Assembly: GCF_003286085.1 (NCBI RefSeq)
Contig: NW_020825366.1
Span: 496,001-560,000, forward strand
Origin: Drosophila persimilis
Lineage: Eukaryota; Arthropoda; Insecta; Diptera; Drosophilidae
Direction: 5' to 3'
Length of the DNA stretch: 64,000 bases
Shown one piece after another: positions 32,446-40,919 of the stretch; the stretch's first letter is position 1, and every line of letters starts with the position of its first letter. A program made the position numbers and the translations under genes. The notes under the pieces are model-generated. The model did no database searches. It was not told where the DNA came from and saw only the letters and a program-made list of their open reading frames with translations.

Positions 32446-33762
32446 TTAATTTAGTGTATCTAAAGGATCTTGGGAGTTTCCCGAAGCTGTCTGTGTAACA
32501 CGAACATTGTTCTGTCGTGTGTTTCCATTGCTATTGTATCTTTGGTTGTTATAGGTTCCACCGTTATTACGGTTATTTCCCCTATAGCCAACACGACCTC
32601 TATTGTTATTATAACTATTGTTGTAAATATGGTTGTGGTTGTAACCACGACCATTTCCTCCACCGCGATAGTTACCTCGAAAGTTACTACCGCGGTAGAC
32701 TTGTCCTTGTCTGGTGTACAATATTGAACTTGCACTACCAGTCATCTCTGTACTACACTGTATATATTTTGCTACGGCATCATTCATTGTTGGGAATGTG
32801 CCTGCTTCTAGTATTGTTTTGAGTCTGCCGTGCTCGCAATTTTTAACCATTGTACTAATGGCCTCCTTGCAGCTGAACTTATCGGCGTGTTTCGCTGGCA
32901 AACCCTCATCAATGTATGATGCTTCTAGAAGTTTTCGCATATCATCAATCTCTGTTGTGAATTGGGCTGCTGTTTTGCCTTTTTGGCATACTTTTGCCAT
33001 TTTAGCCTTTATAACATCTGATGACTCTCCGACAATAGTGTGCTGCAATTTCTTTATTATTGCGCTAATGGTGGTTTCATCTTGTATTTTATACAATGTA
33101 GTTCCTATTACTTTTGATTTAATTACTTCTATAGCTAAATGTTCGTATGGTCCTTTCGTTAGATTGACCAATTTGACTGCCGTAATGAATCTTTGTAAAT
33201 GGAGTTTCTGTCCATTAAATTCCGGAATGGCGTGCGAAATATCTTTGATATATGCCCGTTGGGCAATTGTTTCGTCTGCCATTGTGGTTGGTTCTTGCCC
33301 AACTACGCTGTTTGCTGAACTAGTCGACGGTTTGTCGTCGTTCACCGGATGGTTCGATCTATTTGATCGAGAATCGTCTTCCGATATAATGATAATATTT
33401 TTTACATTCGGGGGCCTGGGACTTATTGGCCTTGATTCCGATTCTACAGCTGGTATATATGTCGCAGCTGTGTTTAGAAGATTTGGGATGTGTATGTCTA
33501 GATTGAATTTTTCTTTAACGAATACTAATCGTTCCCTTAGACGTTTGAAGACGTCTGTAGATTGAAACCAATGTATATCAGTAAGTCTTTCTCTGTTTTC
33601 TAGAAAAAGTTCTCTGACCTCATTATATATGTTTACCAAATTAGTTGTATGTTTAATGACCGTACTATTTTGTGTAGGTCTGTTCTGCGTTAAGCATTTG
33701 TATGACTTATCGAATTCTGCTCTTAGAGTGCAAACTTTAGCGCAGATCGTAAGCCAGTCCAT
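32446..33762 (-). CDS. Gag of gypsy element
   Basis: This 438-residue structural protein starts at an ATG (33760-33762). It has a helical N-terminal and capsid-like region (AYIKDISHAIPEFNG, LQRFITAVKLVNLTKGPYEH, KTAAQFTTEIDDMRKLLEAS). In place of a CCHC knuckle, its C-terminal tail is rich in Arg, Gly, Asn and Tyr (FRGNYRGGGNGRGYNHNH, YRGNNRNNGGTYNNQ) and probably serves as the nucleic-acid-binding nucleocapsid. The gag stop precedes the protease region, and pol lies in the -1 frame. Upstream, an in-frame TAA separates it from the ORF at 33772-34080. Confidence 0.85.
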   Translation of the reverse strand: MDWLTICAKVCTLRAEFDKSYKCLTQNRPTQNSTVIKHTTNLVNIYNEVRELFLENRERLTDIHWFQSTDVFKRLRERLVFVKEKFNLDIHIPNLLNTAATYIPAVESESRPISPRPPNVKNIIIISEDDSRSNRSNHPVNDDKPSTSSANSVVGQEPTTMADETIAQRAYIKDISHAIPEFNGQKLHLQRFITAVKLVNLTKGPYEHLAIEVIKSKVIGTTLYKIQDETTISAIIKKLQHTIVGESSDVIKAKMAKVCQKGKTAAQFTTEIDDMRKLLEASYIDEGLPAKHADKFSCKEAISTMVKNCEHGRLKTILEAGTFPTMNDAVAKYIQCSTEMTGSASSILYTRQGQVYRGSNFRGNYRGGGNGRGYNHNHIYNNSYNNNRGRVGYRGNNRNNGGTYNNQRYNSNGNTRQNNVRVTQTASGNSQDPLDTLN

Positions 33763-33771
33763 ATGTGTTTT

Positions 33772-34080
33772 TTAATGTTGTCCATTCCGATTGGAAGACA
33801 ATCTAACATTAGCAATCACAATTCTTCCTAAAATTTCGTTTTCTATTATTTGGCTGTTTACGAGGATGCCGGGTATGGTTGATAATACGATACCTTTTTG
33901 TGTGGCATCACAATGAATTAGTGGTGAAAAAGGTAAATTATATTCGTTCATATATGAGTATTCGAACTCGTATATGCTAATTGGATTGGGGAATGCGGCT
34001 AAGATTGCTTTAGCTCTATATTCGAAATTTTCATTCCTGTCGTGGGTAGCCCTAATGGCTGCTGCTGTTCTACGAGACAT
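33772..34080 (-). CDS. 102-codon ORF just upstream of gag, in the gag frame
   Basis: It begins with an ATG at 34080 (MSRRTAAAIRATHDRNE) and ends with TAA at 33774-33772, nine bases before the gag ATG and in the same frame. I do not recognise the protein: basic N-terminus, mixed hydrophobic middle (ILAAFPNPISIYEFEYSY), Arg/Asn C-terminus. It could be a separate small cistron or an N-terminal extension of Gag reached by stop-codon readthrough. The element is recent and otherwise intact, which argues that the TAA may be original rather than damage. Confidence 0.5.
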   Translation of the reverse strand: MSRRTAAAIRATHDRNENFEYRAKAILAAFPNPISIYEFEYSYMNEYNLPFSPLIHCDATQKGIVLSTIPGILVNSQIIENEILGRIVIANVRLSSNRNGQH

Positions 34081-34200
34081 TTTATTTTGTCTTTGTAACA
34101 ATATATTAAAAGCGGGAATTCTACCTGAAGTGTACCCATGTACATGTATTCGAGCTCTATTATGCTCCTAGGGGTCGTTGAGACCAATTTTTTTTTTTTT

Positions 34201-34428
34201 TTAAACTCTATCTAAATTGTTTGCCCTACTCATATATCTCTTTTTAATTATCTTATTATGTTTTACATACAATGTTAAAAGGAATTGTAAAACAGTGACA
34301 ATGGTTAAAATCAGAAGTAATAACCAGAGTGCATTGAGATCATCCCTGTGGTCTATTATTTTGACATTATTGACCACATTGGCCGTATTGTCTTTGGTCT
34401 GACTATCGTCAGAACCGAACCAACCCAT
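34201..34428 (-). CDS. 75-residue single-pass membrane protein ORF with N-myristoylation-like start
   Basis: The ATG (34426-34428) lies in a good context (CATCACCATGGG). The protein starts MGWFGS, matching the N-myristoylation pattern G2...S6. It has a short polar, acidic N-terminal part, one hydrophobic segment of about 25 residues (residues 34-58, ALWLLLLILTIVTVLQFLL) and a polybasic tail (KHNKIIKKRYMSR). No family is recognised with certainty. The layout resembles small viral membrane proteins, including fusion-associated small transmembrane (FAST) proteins, but that is an analogy of architecture only. It lies between the upstream basic ORF and gag in the long 5' region. Confidence 0.55.
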   Translation of the reverse strand: MGWFGSDDSQTKDNTANVVNNVKIIDHRDDLNALWLLLLILTIVTVLQFLLTLYVKHNKIIKKRYMSRANNLDRV

Positions 34429-34700
34429 GGTGATGATTTTCTCTCAAAAATTGGTTTCTACAATGTTGGGGTTTTTATTTTTATTTATTTTTTTTTTTTT
34501 TTATTATTATTTGCTATTCATTTATTCTTTTCAATAATAAAAAAAATTACTAAAAAATCTTTTTTTTTTCTCATGGACACACATATCTATATACCCTTCC
34601 TTTTTTTTTTTTTTACTCTTTAAAATTTCATCAATATAAATTTTTTTTTTTTTTATATATATTTGATCAAAATGAAGGAAGAAAAAAAAATGTTAAGGGA

Positions 34701-34752
34701 CATGTGATCGATTTACAGGTTTTTCATTATATAATTCAATATCGATCACATG
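34701..34752. repeat. Perfect 12-bp inverted repeat in the gypsy 5' region
   Basis: CATGTGATCGAT (34701-34712) is repeated inverted as ATCGATCACATG (34741-34752) around a 28-base AT-rich loop. It lies between the 75-codon membrane ORF and the 110-codon basic ORF. A regulatory RNA hairpin or protein-binding dyad is possible. The surrounding 34430-34690 holds long T runs (A runs in element orientation) and no gene. Confidence 0.6.
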
Positions 34753-34875
34753 GTTTTAGTAATAGCCTAACAGAGGTTAGTATTTTCAAGTTGCACTTTA
34801 AGGGTGCTTCAACTCGAGATAGAATATTATAATTATTGGCAATATGAGGCATGGCATTTCTGCAGCTCAATTGCG

Positions 34876-35208
34876 TTACTTCGCACCAGTGCGAAGTTGT
34901 TTATTGATTTCCTTGATGCGCTCTTGGCAGCGTTGTCGGTCCTCTTCATTTGTATATGTTTTTTCCAGGTCCCGCTCCAGACGTCGTTGTTGAAGCAGCC
35001 GTTTGATCCGGCCGCCCCTCTTTGTTTTCTTCCTTGGGCGTTTTTCTTGTCGTGCCCTGTACTCAGCTATTGTGAGTGGGCGTGGTCCATCGTTTGGATA
35101 CACTTCTAATGCCTCTTGTAGGCTGAGTGCGTCCCTTTGCTCGGTAGGAGCAGCGTCGGCGAAGTCTGGTGCATTTTCTGCTGCTGGAGTGGTTGTGTTA
35201 CTGTCCAT
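34876..35208 (-). CDS. 110-residue basic coiled-coil protein ORF
   Basis: The first true ATG is at 35208 (MDSNTTTPAAENAPD); the frame is open further upstream but only from GTG. An acidic, Ala/Pro-rich N-terminal third is followed by a strongly basic patch (RQEKRPRKKTKRGGRIKR) and a charged helix likely to form a coiled coil (LERDLEKTYTNEEDRQRC). No family is recognised. Nuclear localisation and nucleic-acid binding are plausible inferences from composition. It is the first ORF after the primer-binding site. Confidence 0.5.
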   Translation of the reverse strand: MDSNTTTPAAENAPDFADAAPTEQRDALSLQEALEVYPNDGPRPLTIAEYRARQEKRPRKKTKRGGRIKRLLQQRRLERDLEKTYTNEEDRQRCQERIKEINKQLRTGAK

Positions 35209-35712
35209 CGACTGTGCAAGGGGCGGTCCTATGCCACTCGCACTTATATTATTGGTCCTTGCTGGGTCTAGTGGGGCCGGTGCTGGTCTTCGCACAGGTT
35301 TTTATATTGCGTGTACGCTCTTTGTGGCGCGGGCTGTTATATCTCCTTGGGTATTATGTATTCCTGGCCGCATTGTAGCCGCCAAATTTAAGGGTATAAA
35401 TTATAATGCAACATGGGTTTGTGCGTAATATCGTCGGCAGTCGTGCATGGGTCTGGCGAAACGGCTGGTTTGGCTTTCTGCTGGGTTTTTTTTTTTTTTT
35501 GGCACTGGCACTGGGGACAACACTGTTTCAATAGTTTTTCCAATTTTCTTTTGACTTGGTCCGATTTTTTAAAACAAAATCACATGGTATTATATTTTTT
35601 TTTTTTTTCGGCAATTCTTTGTCTTTCAAAATTTTAACACTTTTTTTTTTAAAAATTTCTCTCTTTTTTTTTTCTCAATCCTTAGATTGATCCATCGCGT
35701 AGGACATATCGA

Positions 35713-35730
35713 GTCCTGTCACGGTCGCCA
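35713..35730 (-). other. Primer-binding site of gypsy element (tRNA-Arg type)
   Basis: The minus strand reads TGGCGACCGTGACAGGAC directly after the 5' LTR. This matches the tRNA-Arg-type primer site I associate with 412 and mdg1. The leader from here to 35209 otherwise shows no recognised gene. Confidence 0.75.
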
Positions 35731-36209
35731 TGTAAAATGAAATGTTCAAATCCTTTTTGTTGGATCGTTGGGGCTCAACCCTCCGATCTGTTTTATTGTG
35801 ATTTCTCTTCTGTATTTTACAATTGTGGTTTGGGCTTTTGTAAGCCCAAAGCCGCGGAGCTGCGCTGCCAGTGACGCCGGCAGCGGAGCGGCAGAACTAT
35901 GTGTTCTTATCTCTTATATGTTAATATGTATATGCTCAGCGCTGTTGGCAGCGAGAGCGCGAGGGAAGATATATGTGTGTATGCATGTATATTAGTGCCG
36001 TCAAGTCATGGGAACATGCTGACGCTGCACTTGGGTCGCTCGAGGCATTCTTGAGTGAATCGTAATACGATCACCCAGAATGTCTGGGACTTTATTGTTA
36101 CGTAAACACTGAAACAAAGTGTTACAGTGTGTATTCTTTAAGTACCGTCGGTACAGTGGGTATTCGAAATAATGAATACTTTACTTTACTTTAATATGAG
36201 CATACTACA
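35731..36209 (-). repeat. 5' LTR of gypsy element
   Basis: This is the 479-bp partner of 28094-28572, without differences on inspection, bordered by the AAAG duplication at 36210-36213. On the plus strand an ATG at 36172 inside this LTR is in frame with gag D, giving an open frame that runs from the LTR into gag. Confidence 0.92.
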
Positions 36210-36258
36210 AAAGCAACAAACAGACAGCAAATCGCCAACACACAAACAAACAACAACT

Positions 36259-38475
36259 ATGACGAGAGGAATGGCCAGACGAGGGTCGAATAGACGCCAC
36301 AGCGACGGCGGCAGAGCGGCCCGCAGAGGCGCACTAGCAGCAGCAGCAGCAGCCATGAACACCAACACCAACACCGCCAATAGCAGCAGCAGCAGCAGAG
36401 CCCTCGGCGCAGTCGCCAATACCAACACAAACGCCCCAGCCAATGCAGAGCGACGTCGCCACAGTCACCCAGTGAGTGAGTACCCAGCCATTCCCATGGC
36501 CGACATATCCACGGCCACAGCCACTCCCCCCTCGAGCCCCATCAAAACAGCAGCGCCAATACCAAAAATACCAACTGCAAGTCCCGCAACCCCGCCAAAT
36601 TCCAAAAACCCGCCAAGAAAAAAGGGAAAGGCCGATAGGACGCCGCTCTCGCTGCCGCTTTTCCCGCCTCTCACGCTCTCGAACATTCAAAACCGTTCGA
36701 GAGTAACGGGAGAGGGAGAAGTCGGAGGAGAGCCGGCAAGCCGACGCGCAGGAGCAGAGCGCCAAAACGGCCAACGGGCAGCCACACACACACACACGAA
36801 CGGATCGAACCTGTTGCGTGTCGAACTTGGTTCGAGTTCGAGCAACGGGTCGATCCAAGCCATAGCCCAGCCAGCACCTACACAAAGACAAACAGCAACA
36901 ACTACACAACCGCAACCACAGCCAATCCCACCAACACCAAAACGACGCCGCGCCCTCATCGACAGTGGGAGTGACGATGAGGATGAGGGTGAGAGGAAGC
37001 AGGCCAGACGACGGGGCCGCCATCACCAGCAGCGGCAGCAAACACAACACACAAAGACAAACACCAACACCGTCACCGCCACTAACACCAGCACCATCGC
37101 CATAACCAACACCAACACAACTACTGCCACTCCCAATACACACACCCTTGCCATTGCCAATGACATCCGGCACGGCGAGTTCGGGCATCAGCCTGTGGAG
37201 GACAGAGGATTGAGGATCCTCAACCGAGGTCTTCCCCATTCCACGCCCTCTGACTGGTTCCGGGACTGCATGCAGGCCGAGGGGTACACGGTCCGGTATA
37301 ATCGGGCGATCACTGAGCGATTCGATCGCAGCCGTCAATACAACCTCTTCGAGGCTGAGATTGCCCCCAAACCGGACCGTGGCCAATACGAGGTGTTGAA
37401 GCTGCGACGCCTGGGTGGGAGGCCCGTCACGGTTGAGAGACTTGGAGTCTCCCGTGACCCTGCCCAGTGCCATCGATGTCAGGTGTTTGGCCACACCCGC
37501 GCATATTGTAGACGCGCTGCTGTCTGCATGAAATGCGCGGGCGGGCACCTGACGACGGAGTGCAGCAAGCCAAGGGCCGTCAATCCTAAATGCGCCAACT
37601 GCCAGGGCCAGCACATCAGCGCCTACAAGGGCTGCAGCGCCTACAAGGCAGCCAGGCAGCGGCTCCTGGCCCACAGGGTCGCCAGGGAGGAGGAGCATCG
37701 ACGGCAGCAGCAGCAGCCTCAGCCACTACGGCAGCAGCAGCAGCCTCAGCCACTACGGCAGCAGCCTCAGCCACTACGGCAGCAGCCACAGCCAATGCAA
37801 CAGCCAATTCAGCAGCAACAGCCAGCACATCGTCTCCAGCAGCCACCACAACGTCACCAGCAGCCACTACAGCGACAGTTGCAGCAGCAGCAGCCACCCA
37901 CACAGCCACTCCACACACAGCCGCAGCAGCAACGCCAGCGCGGTCTGGGTCGGCAGCATCGGCAACAGCTACAGCATCGCGACCAACATCCCCAGCCATT
38001 GGCCGAGGGGCGCCAATACCAGAGGGTCCAGCCGATGCAGCCGATCCCAGATCGTGCTCCGACGCCACGCCAACCCCAGATACAGCAGCAGCCAGGCGCC
38101 CAGTGCGATGGCAGCTGTGCCCATAAACTGAAAAGAGATGCCAAAAGAATTATAGAGCTGGAGGAAAAACTGGCAGCAATACTGACGAAACTGACAAACC
38201 TGCTGCAGGCAAGGGACGAGAGCACGGGAGGAGTGCCGCCACTACAGACAACAACAGCAGCAGCAGCATCCACACAGCCATCACCAAATACGCACCATGA
38301 CGCCGCAGCCATATCGGACTCCGAATCCGATATGGACTGCGAAGCAATTGATGACGATGATGACGACGAATGGACCGACCACGACCCATTTGACGCGCTG
38401 GATGGCCTGGGCGAAATATGGAGGGCACAAATCGCCAGCGCACGCGAAAGCATGCGATCAGGCGGTGCCCATTGA
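36259..38475 (+). CDS. Gag of unit D, intact (738 residues, short form)
   Basis: This is a complete array Gag. The start MTRGMARRGSNRRH agrees with the other units. The N-terminal part has Ala, Asn/Thr and Pro-rich segments and an Arg-rich patch after SGSDDEDEGERK. It lacks the Gln-rich coiled-coil segment present in B, C, E and G (short form). The RRM-like domain (GLPHSTPSDWFRDC, FEAEIAPKPDRGQYEV) is followed by three zinc knuckles (CHRCQVFGHTRAYC, CMKCAGGHLTTEC, CANCQGQHISAYKGC) typical of jockey-superfamily and telomeric HeT-A/TART Gags, a Gln/His/Pro tract with one extra repeat, a coiled coil and an acidic tail. It is one of two uninterrupted copies. The leader is split by the gypsy insertion ending 46 bases upstream, which may have separated it from its promoter. 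Confidence 0.85.
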   Translation: MTRGMARRGSNRRHSDGGRAARRGALAAAAAAMNTNTNTANSSSSSRALGAVANTNTNAPANAERRRHSHPVSEYPAIPMADISTATATPPSSPIKTAAPIPKIPTASPATPPNSKNPPRKKGKADRTPLSLPLFPPLTLSNIQNRSRVTGEGEVGGEPASRRAGAERQNGQRAATHTHTNGSNLLRVELGSSSSNGSIQAIAQPAPTQRQTATTTQPQPQPIPPTPKRRRALIDSGSDDEDEGERKQARRRGRHHQQRQQTQHTKTNTNTVTATNTSTIAITNTNTTTATPNTHTLAIANDIRHGEFGHQPVEDRGLRILNRGLPHSTPSDWFRDCMQAEGYTVRYNRAITERFDRSRQYNLFEAEIAPKPDRGQYEVLKLRRLGGRPVTVERLGVSRDPAQCHRCQVFGHTRAYCRRAAVCMKCAGGHLTTECSKPRAVNPKCANCQGQHISAYKGCSAYKAARQRLLAHRVAREEEHRRQQQQPQPLRQQQQPQPLRQQPQPLRQQPQPMQQPIQQQQPAHRLQQPPQRHQQPLQRQLQQQQPPTQPLHTQPQQQRQRGLGRQHRQQLQHRDQHPQPLAEGRQYQRVQPMQPIPDRAPTPRQPQIQQQPGAQCDGSCAHKLKRDAKRIIELEEKLAAILTKLTNLLQARDESTGGVPPLQTTTAAAASTQPSPNTHHDAAAISDSESDMDCEAIDDDDDDEWTDHDPFDALDGLGEIWRAQIASARESMRSGGAH

Positions 38476-39540
38476 TGTGCCAAATCGCCGACCCAGAGAC
38501 AGCCACTGCAACGAAGAAAAGGACGTCAATACAGACAACAACGAAAAACGGCCAAAACACATGAAATCTACACTTACCTGCCAATCACCAGACAGAGCTG
38601 ACCATCAAGAAGCTGCCTCGCCATCAACACTGACAAATTCCTGCCAAATGGGCGGAATATGAGGCACCTGTTGATGACGCTGCCACCACACCATCACAAT
38701 GACGTCACGCAAATACCTGCTCACAGCTGCCATTCCAAACGACGATGCAGATGCTGACGCCTGTTGCCGCTCCACTGGGTCGCACCCGTCTCTCATGCCA
38801 ATTATGTGAGGGCCGGATGGCCTGGTGTTGAGCCGCCAGATGCCAGCAAATCCTGCAAAAGAAGGATAACCATGAAGGAGGCTGCCAATAAACATACAAA
38901 CACTCACCTGCAAACGTCTTCACGCCAACACCAACCAGACAAGGGTCGCCAGCAACAACATCCAAACGCCGAAAGTACCTGCAAATAAACACATTTCAAA
39001 ACCAAAGCCAAAGCAAACACCACATCTGGATGGCCGGACCAGCAGCCATCCAAAACGCCATTAAAAACCGACGATGAACGTGGCCGAGGAGGCCAGGCCA
39101 ATCCACCTGACAGCGCATCCTGGTGGCCGGACCAGCAGCCACTTGGATGCGGCCAATCAACATTACAATCGACAACGCATCCTGGTGGCCGGACCAGCAG
39201 CCACTCGGATGCGGCCAATAACACGACTCGTTGGCATCACACTTCGATGCCAACGCCAACACACTGGACAATGCATCTCGGGTGGCCGGACCAGTGCCAC
39301 TCGAGTGCAGCAGCCAACACCAACCAGCGACAGATGCAGCGTGGGCGGCCGGACTAGAGCCGCTCGCCATCTCCAACTTATGCCCACGATGCACGCCTAC
39401 ACCATCAATCCAGCCAGCCAATAAACAACACACAGGGGGACAACAGAGCCGGCCGGTATACAGCGTAATGTTCGCATTGCGTTTGTTATGCCCGCCGGTG
39501 CTCCGTTGTTGTTTGTCCTCCTGTTAGAAATAAAATAAAT
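38476..39540 (+). other. Trailer of unit D
   Basis: Its variant features (AAATGGGCGGAATATGAGGC near 38645, ACGTCACGCAAATACCTGC near 38702, GATGGCCTGGTGTTGAGCCG near 38816) are shared almost base for base with trailer F (47915-48980) but not with A, B or C. It ends with the AATAAA pair near 39528-39538. No gene is seen. Confidence 0.65.
39027..39368 (+). repeat. Hairpin array in trailer D (five stem-loops)
   Basis: HP0 is at 39027-39052 (TGGATGGC / GCCATCCA). Two GCATCC...GGATGC hairpins begin at about 39115 and 39175, HP3 has stem GGGTGGC / GCCACTC, and HP4 ends at 39368 with stem GGGCGGC / GCCGCTC. The loops again read CGGACCAG or CGGACTAG. Confidence 0.7.
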
Positions 39541-40919
39541 ATGATTAACATGTTTATATGTTGTAAATGTATGTCAATTATTGTTTATTTTACCTTGTCT
39601 GCATCAATGTATTTGTTGTAGATGTCAATCCTGTTGTTTCTGTAGTTTTTGCATGTCCGTAGATAGTTTGTCCATAGTTTTAGCTAGATTACTTGCCTGT
39701 GATATTAGAAATAAGTTTTTGTAAATTAATGTAGTTTTTTCTGTAGTTAATTGTATATTTTTAGTAGTTTTCTGATTAGTTTATTACCTTTTTCCTCTTC
39801 TTCCCCACCTATCTGCTATTACCATATTTCCCCTGACATGTGGTATCACAAAAAATACCACGCAAATACCAGACCATTGACCGATAACACACCAAAAAGC
39901 CAATTCAAATTCAAATTGCATTTATCAATTTATGCCCAGCCAATTCCACACCCACCCCCCCACCCACTTCAATCGCAACTAAAGATCAAATGAGGCTGAG
40001 CAGGATCAAAATACAAACTGCCAACCTTCGCCACTCTGCCAAACGCCCCAACAAAGCCATTACAACCGCCCACAAGATGCTATGCGGTCGTCTCTTCGGA
40101 GCTACTCGCGCCCGGATCGTAAGATCCGGAAGTATAAAGTATCCGGGCGGTTATACGGGAGCAGGCACTTATCCCCTTCCCATCCCATCCCCTTACAACA
40201 GAGCAGCCAATTCACACAGCACAAAGAACATGAGACATGAGCCATTTACCAACAACAACACACACAGCCACTAAAGCAAACAGCCAATACAAATTCCATT
40301 GCCTACTTGTCGGTGCTGCTGCCCTCGGACCATTTTCATCTCACTCAATATTGGGGTGAGTGAAAGTGGAACCGGGGGTGAGAGCACCGGTAAATGACGA
40401 TCGGCGATCGGACCCTTTCGAGTGGAGAGTATGGGAGTTGGCGGACATATGAGTGTTCCACCATGAACCTCGTCCAGGCCACTCTCATCTCGTCCGCCCG
40501 ATCGAGAGGTCGCGATCGTCGGACGTGCCATCACCGTTTTTCGTGTCGTTTTGCCGTGTCGCCATTTCCGTTGTCTTGCTGTTGTGCCCTGTTTTCTTTT
40601 TGTGCTGTCTGTCGTGTGCCGTGCCGTGCTGTGCCGTGCCCCCGCTGACATGACAAAAAGTCCCTTCCCCCCCACCGCCACTACTACTACCGACAAGCTT
40701 TCTGCTCCCCAATAAATGTCATTAATTTTAAACGCCAACAAATAACATAAATGTTTAAAACACAAACACAAACCTAATGATAAACACAAACCTAACTAGA
40801 GAAAACTGTGTAAAGAGACAGAAAGTGCCAATAAATACATTAAACACAAACACACACATAAGATACTTTTCAATAAAATAAAGGGAACAAAAATCGTCAA
40901 CACACAAACCAACAACACT
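39541..40919 (+). other. Leader of unit E
   Basis: It resembles leaders B to D (TATAAAG present at about 40133) but has CAATATTGGGGTGAGTGAAAG instead of the shorter junction near 40350, and a shorter AACACAAACC part. No gene is seen. Confidence 0.6.

Larger units (their letters stand above)
28094..36209 (-). mobile_element. Ty3-gypsy LTR retrotransposon (mdg1/412-like), minus strand
   Basis: This 8116-bp element has 479-bp LTRs that look identical, a 4-bp target-site duplication AAAG (28090-28093 and 36210-36213), a primer-binding site complementary to the tRNA-Arg 3' end and a purine tract. Reading the minus strand, the order is 5' LTR, primer site, a 110-codon basic ORF, a 75-codon membrane ORF, a 102-codon ORF, gag, pol, 3' LTR. 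There is no env after pol. The tRNA-Arg primer site and 4-bp duplication fit the mdg1/412 group; the exact family is my inference. Identical LTRs and long open frames mean a recent, possibly active insertion. Confidence 0.9.

Noticed and set aside
32714..33565. 283-codon plus-strand ORF opposite gypsy gag
   Set aside because: It is the complement of a clearly coding gag, with no recognisable domain. It is a shadow of the minus-strand frame.
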